Positions 1-10,696 of a stretch of DNA of 64,000 nt are shown one piece after another. Each line of letters begins with the position of its first letter. Position 1 is the first letter of the stretch. Both the position numbers and the translations under genes were made by a program. Below the pieces are notes generated by a model. The model did no database searches. It was not told where the DNA came from and worked only from the letters and a program-made list of their open reading frames with translations. The stretch comes from Symbiodinium sp. CCMP2592 (Eukaryota; Sar; Dinophyceae; Suessiales; Symbiodiniaceae): positions 124,001-188,000 of the forward strand of contig CAJNDT010000512.1 of the NCBI GenBank assembly GCA_905221615.1, read 5' to 3'.

Positions 1-915
1 CCGGCCACGCAGAAGCAGAGGGACTCTCTTTGGGCAGCCTTCTGTCACTGGCTTGCCGGCCAGGGGATAGAAGTTGCCCATCTTACAGAAATGCCTGGGA
101 CCCTCGATGTCGATGCTATCAACTGTGTTTTGTCCAGGTACGGTCGGGAGCTCTACCGCAGCGGCCGCCCTTACAGCCATTACAGTGAACTGCTGAATGC
201 CTATTCTGCTCGAGTGCCTAAGCTTCGCCGCCTCCTTCAACCTGCCTGGGATCTGGCTTTTTCTTGGAAGCGTGCCGAACCGGGCCGGCATCACGTTGCG
301 ATGCCCTGGCAGGTGCTTTTGGCTTTGGTTACAACTTGTTTCCTGTGGGGATGGCCCCGCACAGCTGGGATGTTGGCCCTTGCTTGGGGAGGCCTACTTT
401 GTATAGGCGAGGCCATTGCTGCCTTTCGCAAGGACCTCATTTTTCCTTCAGACGTTTGGGCAACCATCGACTTCGCCTTCCTCACGATCACCGAGCCAAA
501 AACGAGGTTTCTGGCAGCAAGGCACCAGTCGGTTCGGATCGACCAGCCCGACGTCCTGAAAATTATTACGCTCGCTTTTGGGCGCCTTCGGCCCCACGAG
601 CGGTTGTGGCCTTCTTCTGGCCAGACCCTTCGCACACGCTTCAAGCAGCTTTGCAGTGCCCTCAAGCTCTCCTACGGCAGTTCGGCCTCCGGCCCAGGTC
701 TGGAGCTTGCTTCTCTGCGAGCTGGAGGAGCTACGTGGCTTTTGTTGACAGACGAAAACTCTGAACTGGTACGCCGTCGCGGCCGATGGCTCACGCCGAA
801 GATCATGGAGATTTACATCCAGGAGGTCTCTTCGGTCCAGTATCTACCCAGCTTGTCTGCTGAGCCTCGGGCCTTGGTCTTCGCTGCTTTGGAGTCCTTC
901 GCGGACGTTGTGTGA
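1..915 (+). CDS. tyrosine recombinase-like protein, C-terminal part (5' end outside window)
   Basis: The frame is open from base 1; the first ATG is at 91, so the N-terminus probably lies upstream. Numbering from that ATG, the C-terminal half has the tyrosine recombinase layout: LASLRAGGAT with Arg210 (box II Arg), the basic stretch RRRGRW (228-233), and MEIYIQE with Tyr242 as the candidate nucleophile. Around residue 101 is GLLCIGE, where the box I motif of related eukaryotic recombinases reads G-L-L-R-x-G-E, so Cys104 seems to replace the first catalytic Arg. Such enzymes cut and rejoin DNA and are typical of DIRS- or Crypton-like elements; which class this is cannot be told here. No reverse transcriptase is visible. 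The substitution suggests an inactive or domesticated copy. Family call fairly sure, activity doubtful. Confidence 0.6.
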   Translation, partial: PATQKQRDSLWAAFCHWLAGQGIEVAHLTEMPGTLDVDAINCVLSRYGRELYRSGRPYSHYSELLNAYSARVPKLRRLLQPAWDLAFSWKRAEPGRHHVAMPWQVLLALVTTCFLWGWPRTAGMLALAWGGLLCIGEAIAAFRKDLIFPSDVWATIDFAFLTITEPKTRFLAARHQSVRIDQPDVLKIITLAFGRLRPHERLWPSSGQTLRTRFKQLCSALKLSYGSSASGPGLELASLRAGGATWLLLTDENSELVRRRGRWLTPKIMEIYIQEVSSVQYLPSLSAEPRALVFAALESFADVV

Positions 916-1017
916 CGGGTCGACTTCTACGTGACCACGGGCATTTTGCCCTCCTTGTGGTTCCAACTATTCGCAGCAAGGATGATCGCGAGCGACAGAA
1001 AGGGTGGAACGGGTGGC

Positions 1018-1261
1018 GCTGCGGATTTTAGCACGCCAAACACTGGCATGCAAACCTGTGACACCAGCTGCCTGGGTGCGGAAAAGACGTCTTGAGTGCG
1101 AGTCCTTGTTCCTTTAAGGACGAGCACGAAATGTCTCTCGCTCAAGCTCCCACCTCTCCCTCCCGCACCTTGCTGCGGATTTTAGCACGCCAAACACTGG
1201 CATGCAAACCTGTGACACCAGCTGCCTGGGTGCGGAAAAGACGTCTTGAGTGCGAGTCCTT
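1018..1261. repeat. direct repeat of 90 bp, two copies 154 bp apart
   Basis: Bases 1018-1107 and 1172-1261 look identical, starting gctgcggattttagcacg and ending gagtgcgagtcctt. The 64-bp spacer begins with a near inverted repeat of the copy's end (gtgcgagtcctt, then aaggacgagcac), so the first copy can form a hairpin and the second cannot. This could be the edge of the recombinase element or a local duplication. Confidence 0.8.
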
Positions 1262-2579
1262 AATAAGTACTGATGCCACCCGGGTTTTTACGTTTTGAAC
1301 TAACTCAGTTGAATGTGCATTCAAGTCAGGTGACCAGGTGCATGTACGAAAGCATTCATAAGTCGTATGAATGATTTGCCAAGTCCTGGTTCCAAAAGTC
1401 CTCCGCGTTTGGCAAAGCTTTTCAAGGAGTTTTGCAATGCTAACTGCTGTAGACCTCTCCGAGCTCAGGTTGTGGTATGGGATTGCGCACCCGCCAAAAA
1501 GGTGATAGCTTCAATTCTGTGCGGCTCCAGGAGGGCGCTACTTTGCTTGGGTCAATGGCGGGGAAGTGCTGCAGCCTCCGTGCAAGGCCCGGGCCACTTC
1601 TGGTTTCCGTGTAGCGGGTGTAGCAGATGCTCTGCTCCACAGCCCACCATGATCCCCCCTCGACTATTTGTCTGTGCCATCACTGCTGGAGCAACAGGAG
1701 ACCTAATCAGGCTGTCCGCTGAGCACAACAATGCAATCGATCCAGGCTGTCAGCTTCCAGAGCAGAGCATCTTACAACATCATGCAGAATGATGCCTCCT
1801 ATGCAGTATGGGTAGCGCAGACATGCGTGTCATGTGCTAGTCTCTTGGAGGAAGTCCTCGGTGGCGAAACCTGGCAGGTGGGGGCCTTAGAACTTGGGAG
1901 AGTCCGTGCTAGCGGCCAGGCCGCTTGGCAGACGGGAACCACAAGCTGACAAGCACAACGACACACGTGGATTAGGCACCTCCGAACGGTTGCTTCGTGT
2001 ATCTCTTCAGCGAGTCTCCCACACTTGCTGCCGGGCCCCTAGAACATGCGTAGGCTGGGGCTATCTGACGGTTAGTGAACCAGGACGAGCGGGATGTCTT
2101 CTTCGCCGTAGCCACCGAGCAGCAGCAGCAGAGCCACAAATGCTTTGGCCGCGTTGGGGTCAGCGAAGAGGAGGCAAAGAGCTGTATCACTACGAGTAGG
2201 GCTGGGTCAGCGTGCGGTGTGGTGTCAGACCGTGAATCAGCTCCGCCGTCTCATGGGCGCAGCCGCTCGTCGAGCAGCATCAGACAAAGTGCATCACAGC
2301 TTGGTCCCTTTCTGGCTGCCTGCGTTTGCTTGAAGCTGCACGATGTGGAACGACAGAGTGCGCTCAGGAGAGGGTGAGTGAAGTCAGCATCGGCAAGGTG
2401 CGGCACTCACGTGCTACATGAGAGTCGAGATGAGCGCGAGCGATGGGCTTGTCTTTTGCTTGTCCTGGTTTCCTGCTCAGGTCCAGAAGGCCCTTCAAGA
2501 GTGGGAACCTTGCCAGCATTCATGCACTGGAATTCGAGAAGGGGTCGCTGGATGCCTGCCGCCTGCCCTGTGCCGCCAG
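1262..2579. other. no recognised gene
   Basis: Only short open frames on both strands. A coding-looking stretch near 2075-2200 on the + strand (QDERDVFF, then a short Gln run and EEEAK) may be an upstream exon of the EF-hand gene, but no conserved motif supports this. Confidence 0.4.
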
Positions 2580-2829
2580 GATGCAAATCTTGATGGAAGG
2601 ATCAGCGAGGATGAGATGACCGCGGTATTGAAGACTCTCAATCCCAAAATCACCCCGGACAGCATGCGTCGACTTTTCTCACAAGCAGATCTCAACAAGG
2701 AGCTTGATGTCATCAGCTTTGTTGTGAGAGATCAGATCTTGCTCCCTTGCCGGGTCATGCCGTTTGCAGGATGGCGCTATTGATGTGGACGAGTTTGTGA
2801 AATGGCTTTGGCCAGCAGATGGGCTGTGA
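2580..2829 (+). CDS. EF-hand calcium-binding protein, last two exons
   Basis: Exon 2580-2699 encodes a complete EF-hand loop, DANLDGRISEDE, with Asp, Asn, Asp and Glu at the calcium-ligand positions. A second helix and the first four loop residues, DLNK, follow. Splicing out 2700-2769 (GA donor, AG acceptor, next exon starting with G) continues directly as DGAIDVDE, giving a second canonical loop, DLNKDGAIDVDE. The protein ends at a stop at 2827-2829 after an FVKWLW segment. The two loops form a typical paired EF-hand, as in calmodulin-like proteins or the tail of a calcium-dependent kinase. The N-terminal exons were not found, so the full architecture is unknown. Confidence 0.75.
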
Positions 2830-4373
2830 GACGCTCTGCGGCCCCACATCAAGTGGGGAGGGCCGGGCGTAGCATACAAGGGGCCGCATTTGTTTCTGGT
2901 TTTCATGACCCGGACATGCATCTGATGTACAACGCGACTCTTCCTGGCCTTGCATAGGACACAGTCGTGCTAGGAGCAGCGCAGCGCCGCAGCAATAGCC
3001 GGCTTGAGCAGGCTTGAACTGCAATGCCACACACATAAGCAGAATTTCGTACACTCTACTGATAAAGCATCGCCGGCTGCTGCAAGGGCACCCGGAAACT
3101 CGGGTCGCACTCCGCGGACTGCCTTTGCCCTCGAAGAAGGGTTCTAGGCTCGCACGTGCTCCTTGCGGTGGCCGAAAATGTCGGGAGGGGCTTGCACTGC
3201 AGGTAAGTAGCAGTGGCCTCTACCTCCCTCCCTGCCTCCCTCCATCGCTCTCGCTGTAGAAGTGTGTCACGTGGCTCGTGGTATATGATCAGCAGAATGT
3301 GTGATGCACAGCTGCAACAGACCCTTAATCGTGCTCTGCTGTCTGCATGGTAGCCTGCCGTGGGGCGTGCCTTGTATGTACGGTATGCATAATCTTATGC
3401 TGTGGCATAGCATGAGATAGCATGGACCGGGACAGAATAGGATGGGATGCATTGTTGTGTGTTCAAGTAGGTACCTTCGCCCCTCTACACGCCTTCACAC
3501 TTCGCCAATGAGCTGGCTCATGAGTTGAGTCGGTTTGCCAATCCTATACACAGAAGGTACCGAGGCACAAGTTGCCACTACACAACCTTCACTCCACCTG
3601 CATCCTATTCTTGAGCAGCAGCGGAGTCCATGCGACTAACCTTGAAGGCTTTTCAAAAGTGTACTGAATGTGCAGATCACATGTCTTGCCTTGGCGCGTG
3701 GCGGGCTCCCATGGTGTTGCCAGCTGCTGCTTGCTTGCGCTTGGATCAGCCGCTTGCATCTCCGGCCTCTGAGACACGACTGCTGAGGTGAATGTGGCGA
3801 CTTTGGAAGCAGAGACTGGGTTTCAGGCGGCTGCCTCAGAAAGTCTTGGCGCAAACCGGGTGCACCACAACCACGAAAAGCAGGAAGGCGCGCTTCCTCA
3901 AGCTGCTCTTCCCAGCGCATGCCCAAGAGCGATTGATTGCCTGTGCTGGAATCGTGGGCGGAGCAATTGCTCTCCCAGGTCTCCGCAGTGTTCCTCATAG
4001 TGGTGTCTTCAGGCTTACGGTCACGTCGTTTACGTTGCATCGGGCACCCTTGCGGCTGGTGCCTGGAAGTCGAGAGAGCACTGACGGGCTTCCTTTGTCC
4101 AGGCATGTGCCGTGCCTTCGCAGCTCCGGGCGAGGAGGCACCGCAGGGCGCCCAGCAGAGACTGCTTTCATATTCTGTCTGGATCTGGTGCTTCGATGCT
4201 TGAACAGTCCCAAGGTATGCCCAAGTTATTCGAACTTTGGGCGATGCCCGCAGCTGGAAGGACATGCCCGGGGCAAAGCAGGCTAACGGTTGTCATCTTG
4301 CCTGGCCCAGGTTTAAGACTTTAAGAGACCGCAGTAGGATGCCTCATGCCTCCATTCTGCCGCAACCCCTTCG
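2830..4373. other. no recognised gene
   Basis: Overlapping short open frames on both strands near 3640-4290 show no family motif. Near 3350-3430 the word 'catagcatgagatagcatg' gives a small local palindrome. Nothing else is supportable. Confidence 0.4.
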
Positions 4374-4690
4374 CCTTCGGACGGCGGTGAGGATGCTCTC
4401 GAGCTCTTTGCCGACATGTGCAAGTTGGACCCGAAGGCGGCCCGGGCCTCCAAAGGACGGCCGTGGGCGACATCTGCAAGTCGCTTCGAAGCGCTGCATG
4501 GCGCTGAGGCTCTCAACACCGCGACATTCACGGCCGCAATTCTCGCATGCGGCAGCACAGCACAGTGGCTGCAGGCACTGCACCAGAGCACCGTGTTGCG
4601 TGGACAAGCTTCGCTGTGCCATCAACATCAATGTAAATCTAAACCATTGCAGGTCAGTGTGTTGCTCGAAGAAGCCCGGAGGAAAGGAGT
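4374..4690 (+). CDS. pentatricopeptide-repeat (PPR)-like fragment
   Basis: In the frame of the ATG at 4416 the translation includes EDALELFADMC, then NTATFTAAILACGSTAQW followed by LQALHQ, then VSVLLEEARRKGVKL. These match the repeating helix-turn-helix pattern of dinoflagellate PPR proteins (x-T-x-x-A-A-I-x-A-C, W-x-x-A-L, L-L-E-E, G-V). PPR proteins bind organellar RNA. Only about two modules are visible, the second probably split by an intron near 4600-4650. It may be an exon of a larger gene or a degraded copy. Confidence 0.45.
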
Positions 4691-5346
4691 CAAGCTTTGA
4701 TCTTGGTGAGCTTAGGCTTGTGCTGCTGAGTGTAGTGTCCTTTTTCCATTCCTTTGTGAGGTCTGACTTGGGTATGTGCCGAGCGGCGCTGGCGGCCTAT
4801 GCGGAGCGCCTCGCTTGGGCGGAGGCCGTGGCCTTCCGCCTTCCGTGCCTCGCTGTGCCTCGCCTTCCGTGCCCTGGCTGCTGTGCCGTTCAAAGCCGCT
4901 TTGCGCAGGCTCTGCAGCTCTGGGAGGCGCTGGCGTCGCGCTGTCGCGGCGTCCCGGTGTCGCGGTGCAGAGTGGGGATTCGGAAGAGCCGCGCTAGGCG
5001 GAAGCGCCCAGTGGCCTGCTTCCGACGGTCGTGAAGCCCTCAATGTCGCAGCATACCATCCTTGATCCATGGAAGCTTGAGCCATGAATTCATTCTGGCA
5101 AGAGGACATCTGCATTTGATGTGCCCTGGGCCTTCAGCTTGAGAAGAGTGTTCGAATGTTCCGAGACTTGGGAGCTTAGGACTTGCACATCCTTCGAGCA
5201 TGTATGATTTACTCGGAAGCTGGCAGGACGGTCAAAGTTGCAGCTCGCAACTCGCCAGCGCAGTCAGATGTAAAGCACAGTGTAGGCAGCTAGAGCCTTG
5301 AGGCTGCCCCGGCTTCCCCCGCAAAAGAAACACCACGGACCGTGCC
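4691..5346. other. upstream region of the 5347 gene, no recognised gene
   Basis: G+C-rich overlapping frames without motifs. I looked for a relict spliced-leader sequence just upstream of the ATG at 5347 and found none. Confidence 0.4.
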
Positions 5347-6669
5347 ATGTTTCCCGGACTGTCGCGGCTCGCGCGGCTCTCGAGCCTCGCAGCCCGACGG
5401 GCACCGTGGGTTCCGTCATGCGCTCCTCGGGGGACAGATTTTCCATGGGCATCGGCCAGGAGGTTTTCCTCCAAAGACGACGATGGCGAAAAAGATAGCC
5501 CAAAGTCAGTAGTTCTCTCGAAGCGTTTGTCAGAAGACTACATTGAGAACACCCTGGTACCACATCTGGAGAGCCAGCTGCTAGACAACATTCACGTCTA
5601 CACTCCCGCTGAGCTCGCACAGATCGCGAAGATTTATGCCAAACAAGACGTCCGACAGCGAGCCCTGTGTCAGAAGTTGGCGGACACAATGAAGTTCCGC
5701 ATTACGGGATTTGAGGCCATAGATGTGGTCGACTGCCTGGGCCCAATGTGGATCATGACGCCCGACGACGACGAGCTTTTTGAGGTGCTGGAAAAGCGAA
5801 TTCTGGAGAAGATGGATGATTTCACGGCCTTGAACTTCATGGGCATTGTCCGTATCTACAACAAGCGAGCCTCCAAACACCATGATTTACTGTCGAAGGT
5901 GATTCCCAGATTGAAAGAGCTCCTTGCTACCTATGAAGGTGTGGAGCTCTCAGAGATGTTGGTCTCCATGGCACAGTCCAGCGAGGCGAGCGCGGATATG
6001 GACATTCTGATGACGCTTGTGCCGGAGATTGAGAGACGCTACAATGATGTGTCCTTGCTCCATGCCATCAACAACGTGTGGGCACTGACGCAGATGAAGA
6101 TCAACCACCAGGGCCTCCTGAAGCGAGTTGCAGAGGACGTGTCTACCCCCCACAAGGTCAAGGATTTAACTGCCGGCTACATGGCCCGGCTCACCTGGGT
6201 CTACCGGCTCCAGGGCCCGGAGACCTGGGGTTTGGTCAAGGACGCCCTGCTGCCGCTGATCCGCGGTGCAGCGGCCGAGTTCAAGGCCGGGGAGTTCTCG
6301 CGCTTGGCACAGGCGATCCCCGAGGAACAGCAGTTTCTTCGAAGGGTGGCCTTCAATTTGTCGAAGACGCTGCCCGACATGGGCCGCCAGGACTTCCTCC
6401 TCTTCTTGCTTGGATGTATACACGGAGAAGTCCTCGAGGATAGGCCAGATGCCAACCAAGACTTTGGTGAACTCACTGCGTTGTGCCTTAACTACATCAA
6501 GGAAGATCAGGACAACTTCAAACGAGATGAGGTTCAGAAGATCGTATATCTTCTCCACTTCTCGCCAAAGTATCATTATCTCGTTGACGAGATGCCCGTT
6601 TCGTGGAATGCCACCAAGCAGGAGACGCTCGATTTCATTCGTGCCAAAGGCTCGTCGCGTCGTGGATGA
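5347..6669 (+). CDS. mitochondrion-targeted helical-repeat protein (HPR/FASTK-like)
   Basis: One uninterrupted 440-residue frame from ATG to TGA. The N-terminus looks like a mitochondrial presequence: rich in Arg, Ser, Leu and Ala, no acidic residue in the first 30, then ARRFSS at residues 37-42, which fits an R-3 cleavage site. The rest is a series of about 35-40-residue helical units (YTPAELAQIAKIYAK, FTALNFMGIVRIYNK, LLHAINNVWALTQM), the style of heptatricopeptide/FASTK-like proteins of dinoflagellate and apicomplexan mitochondria that act on RNA or the mitoribosome. I see no C-terminal RAP domain. Unlike its neighbours it has no intron, so it could derive from a processed transcript. Function is inferred from fold and targeting only. 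Confidence 0.7.
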   Translation: MFPGLSRLARLSSLAARRAPWVPSCAPRGTDFPWASARRFSSKDDDGEKDSPKSVVLSKRLSEDYIENTLVPHLESQLLDNIHVYTPAELAQIAKIYAKQDVRQRALCQKLADTMKFRITGFEAIDVVDCLGPMWIMTPDDDELFEVLEKRILEKMDDFTALNFMGIVRIYNKRASKHHDLLSKVIPRLKELLATYEGVELSEMLVSMAQSSEASADMDILMTLVPEIERRYNDVSLLHAINNVWALTQMKINHQGLLKRVAEDVSTPHKVKDLTAGYMARLTWVYRLQGPETWGLVKDALLPLIRGAAAEFKAGEFSRLAQAIPEEQQFLRRVAFNLSKTLPDMGRQDFLLFLLGCIHGEVLEDRPDANQDFGELTALCLNYIKEDQDNFKRDEVQKIVYLLHFSPKYHYLVDEMPVSWNATKQETLDFIRAKGSSRRG

Positions 6670-6720
6670 GCCTCAGTGCAGGGTGAAAACGAGCAAGGTC
6701 AGCTTTGCAGGTTGCACTGC

Positions 6721-6833
6721 GGTTGATGATATAAAAAATTGCGTTACCGTAATGGCCCTAGACTATGGGAGTTATTATGGTATATGCCGCTATATGCCTC
6801 ATTATGGGTAATGCAGGATTTATATCATCAACC
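6721..6833. mobile_element. MITE-like inverted-repeat element, 113 bp
   Basis: GGTTGATGATATAAA at 6721-6735 is matched by its exact reverse complement at 6819-6833. The adjoining inner sequences (tgcgttaccgtaatgg and cattatgggtaatgca) are also imperfect inverted complements, so the whole element can fold. It is A+T-rich in a G+C-rich region and has no coding capacity. No clear target-site duplication is visible. It lies 52 bp after the stop of the 5347 gene, probably within its 3' UTR. Confidence 0.6.
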
Positions 6834-6897
6834 ATAGTTAAGTGAGTGAGTCTTTTCTCGGAGCGAGCTGTCTGCCGGTCGCGGCTCAAGCTGGGCC

Positions 6898-9800
6898 ATG
6901 GCTTCGTGCTTTCACGGCTCTACCTCTACGTCAGGTGGGATCGGAATAGGACTGAGCCTGCACTGCTCTCTTGAGTGGGCTGTACGCAGGTCAATGCACA
7001 AGGGCTACAACTCCTGCGATGGAGCATCTTTACCAATTGGCCAGGTTTTGGATGAGTTGCCCTTGAGTTCTTTTCATATTGGCCACGTCCTCTGGACAAC
7101 TGCCGCTGTGGCACTCTTCGCCATCCACTGCGAGCTGACCCCGTACATGTTTCCAGGCCTACAGATACATTTTGGTAGATACCTCAGTTGAGACACCTGC
7201 ATGTCTGCAAGCAGCAGGGTGCGATCCTGCGAGAACAGACGCTTGCACACACTTGCAATGTTGCAATGGAGCAAGCAAGGTGCAGACAAGGAGGAGCTGT
7301 CCACCTACGCAGCGGCATTTCAGGCAGGATGTGCATTCGGGGCACTGGTCGCACCAGTACTGGTCGACAAGCTGGGCCGAAAGCCTACTCTGGTTTTCGG
7401 CGCACTGGTAACGACACTTCTGAACTATGGCTCTGCATTTGCAACTTCATTCAATATGCTCCTGGGCCTAGCTTTGTCATATCACGTGTGGTAAGCCAGG
7501 CGAGAGAGAAGTGTTGGTGTCCGGGTCTTCATGAGACTTTCATTGCCGTGCGGAAGGGCGGGAAGGCAACGAAAACAGAAGCTGATGCATAGTGAGAGAG
7601 ACAATGTGCTACACCCGACGAGTTCAGGGCTCTTGCCAGGTTGACGGAATGCGTAAGAGTGTCTCTTGCTCTTGCAGAAGGGGCTCCTTGCAATAAATTG
7701 GGCGCGGAAGTGTGCTAAGAAGGGACAAGATGCGACTTTGAAGCAAGGTTTGTGTGGAAGGGGTTTTGCGTCAGAGAGACTAAAGCACGACATGGGACTT
7801 GGAAACATGCCAACGAATCGAGGATGGGACGGCTGCAGAAGCATCGGCAGAAGGTTTGCGCGGAAGGAAAGAGAGTGAGAAAACACACAGTTCAAGGAGC
7901 GGACGCGGCTCTGCTCTGAGAGAGCTAAGGATTCTTATTCTGCGAACGCTGAGCTCCGCAAGTTGGGCGATTGCTTACGCAGCTTTGGGCCCTTGGTATG
8001 TCGAGCGCATCGGCCGGTCAACAGTAGTCTGCAGGGCATTGAAGTATTGTGAAGTAAGCTCACGGCTCATCGTCAAGGACTGTTCCCAGATCTTGTCATT
8101 CTGATGGCTGTCCTCAATCAAAGGTTCCTTCCAACGACCGCACGTGGGGCGATGCTGGCTGCCATCACGCTAGGATGGCCTGCAGGACCAGGGTCTTGCA
8201 AGCGACTAACAAGGCTTAGCATGTTGCCGTTCCGGTCTCCCAGGCTGGAGGCTGAAATCCTGTTTAAGCTAGTGCATTTCCCTGCATGACCATCTCTCAC
8301 GTTTTGCAGCGGACAGTTGCTTTACGGGTCCCGAACATGAAAGGACGAGCTGTCGTCATCATAAGCTCTGACTTCTTCAATGATGCAGCTGCCTTAGCAT
8401 TATTGTGATGCCAAGCGGCAGGTCCGCACCCCACATCCGTTCCATTTGCAATACAGCCTCCGCCGCAGAGCCAAGCTTGTTTCTTGCGAGAATCGCCAGC
8501 ACGGCTAGTAGGAATTTCGGAAGTCTGTGCCTGTGCTCACTGCATTCTTGCGGTAATTGCAGTAATGCGTAATGTAGCTTTCCTGCATTCGAGATATTCG
8601 AGGATTGGCAAAAGCTGCTGCTGCTGGCTGCCGTGGCGATGGGAGTTCTGTTGTTGAGCACAACTCTGATCCACGAGTCGCCTAGATATTTGGTAGCTAG
8701 TGGCAGGATCGAGGAGGCACCGGAGAGGGCAGGGCAGACATGGTAGCACGCTCTTGAGACCGCGTTGAAACCTGGCAGGCCAAAGCTGTGCTCTCCGATA
8801 TCCATCGCAGAAGTGGTGCGCGCTGGTCGTCTGATTGCCGGCTTTGCCTGGACCACACCTCCTTGACAGATGAGAGGACAGATGTGACAGATGCTAAAAC
8901 GGTTTAATGGTGTGTAGATTTGTTTAATGTGACATGTGGAAGAGGTCACGAGTTGTGTTGCATCGTCGATGCAGACTGCTCGGGCAGTGATTTATCGAAT
9001 GCCATTGTGGTGCCTTCTCCTGTTCTGCTCTCTCGGTGGCGTTCTCTATGCACATTTTGGTCCTGATGGTCCGTCCTCTTCAGACGTCTTGCTTTCACAG
9101 GCAGGGGAGACACAATACGAAGGTAGGCAAGCACGCCTTCCGGCAACCCTGCAAAGGTTGGGCTGAAAGGGTTATTGCAAGAGATGTTGTGAAGTCCATT
9201 CGGACGGCAGGGAAAACGTCCGAATAGCCGCTACTCCGAGTGCTTCCAAACAGCTGCGGCCGCTTCTTGGATCCAGGAGCTGGTACGAGCTTTTCTCAAA
9301 CGAGTACTTTGCAAAGATGCGCTTCTCCCTGCACCTGGGAATAAAAGCATGCTTTTGTGCAACGTCTGGCCCGGTAATCAGCACTATAGTAAGACCTGAA
9401 CTAGCAGATCTCGGGAGGGGGGAGGGCATGGTAGCGGCCAGCATCTTGATGTAGATCGACTCTTTCTGGACAGGATGTAGCAGTGTCAGGATCCTGTTTT
9501 CCCTTCTCTCGATGACGACTTGCCTGATCGACACCTGGGGGCCAATGTTGTTTCAGAATCTCATGTTTCCGGAGGACAATGCAGCTTGTCTCTTAAGTGC
9601 GTACCCGTTGCCTGAGAAGATTGTAGCTTCTGTGGTGCGTCGCATCCCAGCGCCGAGAAGCAAGCACCCCCTGAGGCTTTGCCTCGGACGCTCTTGATGA
9701 TCTTCAATTTGGGAGATCTCTGTGGGCTGGACTTGACCTTAGGGCACCTGCGGACAGGCAAAAGGGCAAAAGTCCGAAGCTCCTTGAATATCCGCCCGTT

Positions 9801-10696
9801 CGCTGAGGTTGTCTCAATTCTGGTGGTGGACTTTATCGGCAGAAAGGGCAGTTTTTTCGTAGGCTCGCGGAATGAATTCCTGAAGCTGCTTGTCACGTGG
9901 CTGGAGGGCTTTGAGATGTGCGCAAGGCTTCGGCTTTCAGGGGACTCTGCTCCTGTGCTTGGCAGGCGAGCTCATGACTCATGGTTGTCCCTCAAGTGCA
10001 GTGCCGACACTACATCTAAGCCTAAGCCCTGCTTGAGCTCAGTGCTGTTTGCGTTGACAGGAACTCATTCTTTAAAGAGTGACGATGCGTGTCTCTACTT
10101 GCAGTCGATCTTGGGAGCGAGCCTTGACGGGCAGATGCAAGCTGCAAGTCGCCTTGCGAGAGATTTGAGGGGGTCACTTCGAACTAGTGATTTCTTTCCT
10201 GATCAATGAGGATCTCGGCTTCCTGCCGTGGATTTGCATGGGAGGCTGATGTGTTACTGCTCCTTCCAAAGTAGCTCAAATCCCGAAGATGCCAGGCAGC
10301 TGTCATGTGGTCTTTGGAGGCTGCTTGGCTGCAGACTAAATGTAAAGAATGGAGAGTGCATAGCATCTGAAAGCGCCGCAAAACCACGAAGGCATTCCCT
10401 ACATCTCTGCGGGCAGCGGCACTTTCTCTGTCCAGGGTTGTAATGCACTCCATTGCGGTCATCACACTCAAGGACGAACTATTTAAAGAGTGTTGTCGTC
10501 AGCCGTGTGCCCAAGATATTTGCGAATGCTGCGGCACTTGCAATGCCCGCAGGTGTCGGCGCAGTGCTTGTCCTCCTTGCCAGCTTTCATGTGGTTGCAA
10601 ATACTGGGATCCACGTCGCTTGCTGCTGGCGCTTCGGGCTCAGTCGGCCTAATGTTCATGCAGCTCATGCAGGTGACCACGTGCCAAATGTCCGAG
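6898..10696 (+). CDS. major facilitator superfamily transporter, multi-exon (SV2/SVOP or sugar-porter type)
   Basis: Exon 1 (6898-7174) has the cytosolic lead LDELPLSSFHIGHVLW and TM1. With a GT donor it joins exon 2 (7280-7490) as GLQIHFGADKEEL, which carries TM2 and the MFS signature VDKLGRKPTLVFG. Further pieces in order: ILILRTLSS with YAALGPWYVERI (from 7930); PDLVILM with FLPTTARGAML (about 8080-8185); DWQKLLLLAAV with HESPRYLVASGRIEEA (about 8590-8716, GC donor); ELFSNEYFAKM (about 9265); LIDTWGPMLFQ (about 9490-9560); VDFIGRKGSFFVG, the second-half signature (9808-9862, GC donor), joining GVGAVLVLLAS (10553 on); and QVTTCQMSEV (to about 10696). Order and spacing fit one 12-TM transporter. 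Several boundaries are approximate, the last TMs were not found, and the gene may be damaged. Substrate unknown. Confidence 0.65.
9198..9225. repeat. 9-bp inverted repeat (hairpin) within the transporter gene
   Basis: attcggacg and cgtccgaat are exact reverse complements around a 10-base loop. It lies in a probable intron. Confidence 0.5.

Noticed and set aside
3636-4265. 209-codon minus-strand frame
   Set aside because: No motif, and it overlaps other equally long frames on both strands; no evidence for coding.
6886-6897. ggctcaag just upstream of the MFS ATG as a truncated spliced-leader relict
   Set aside because: Eight bases only, with no TTTT before it; chance is sufficient.
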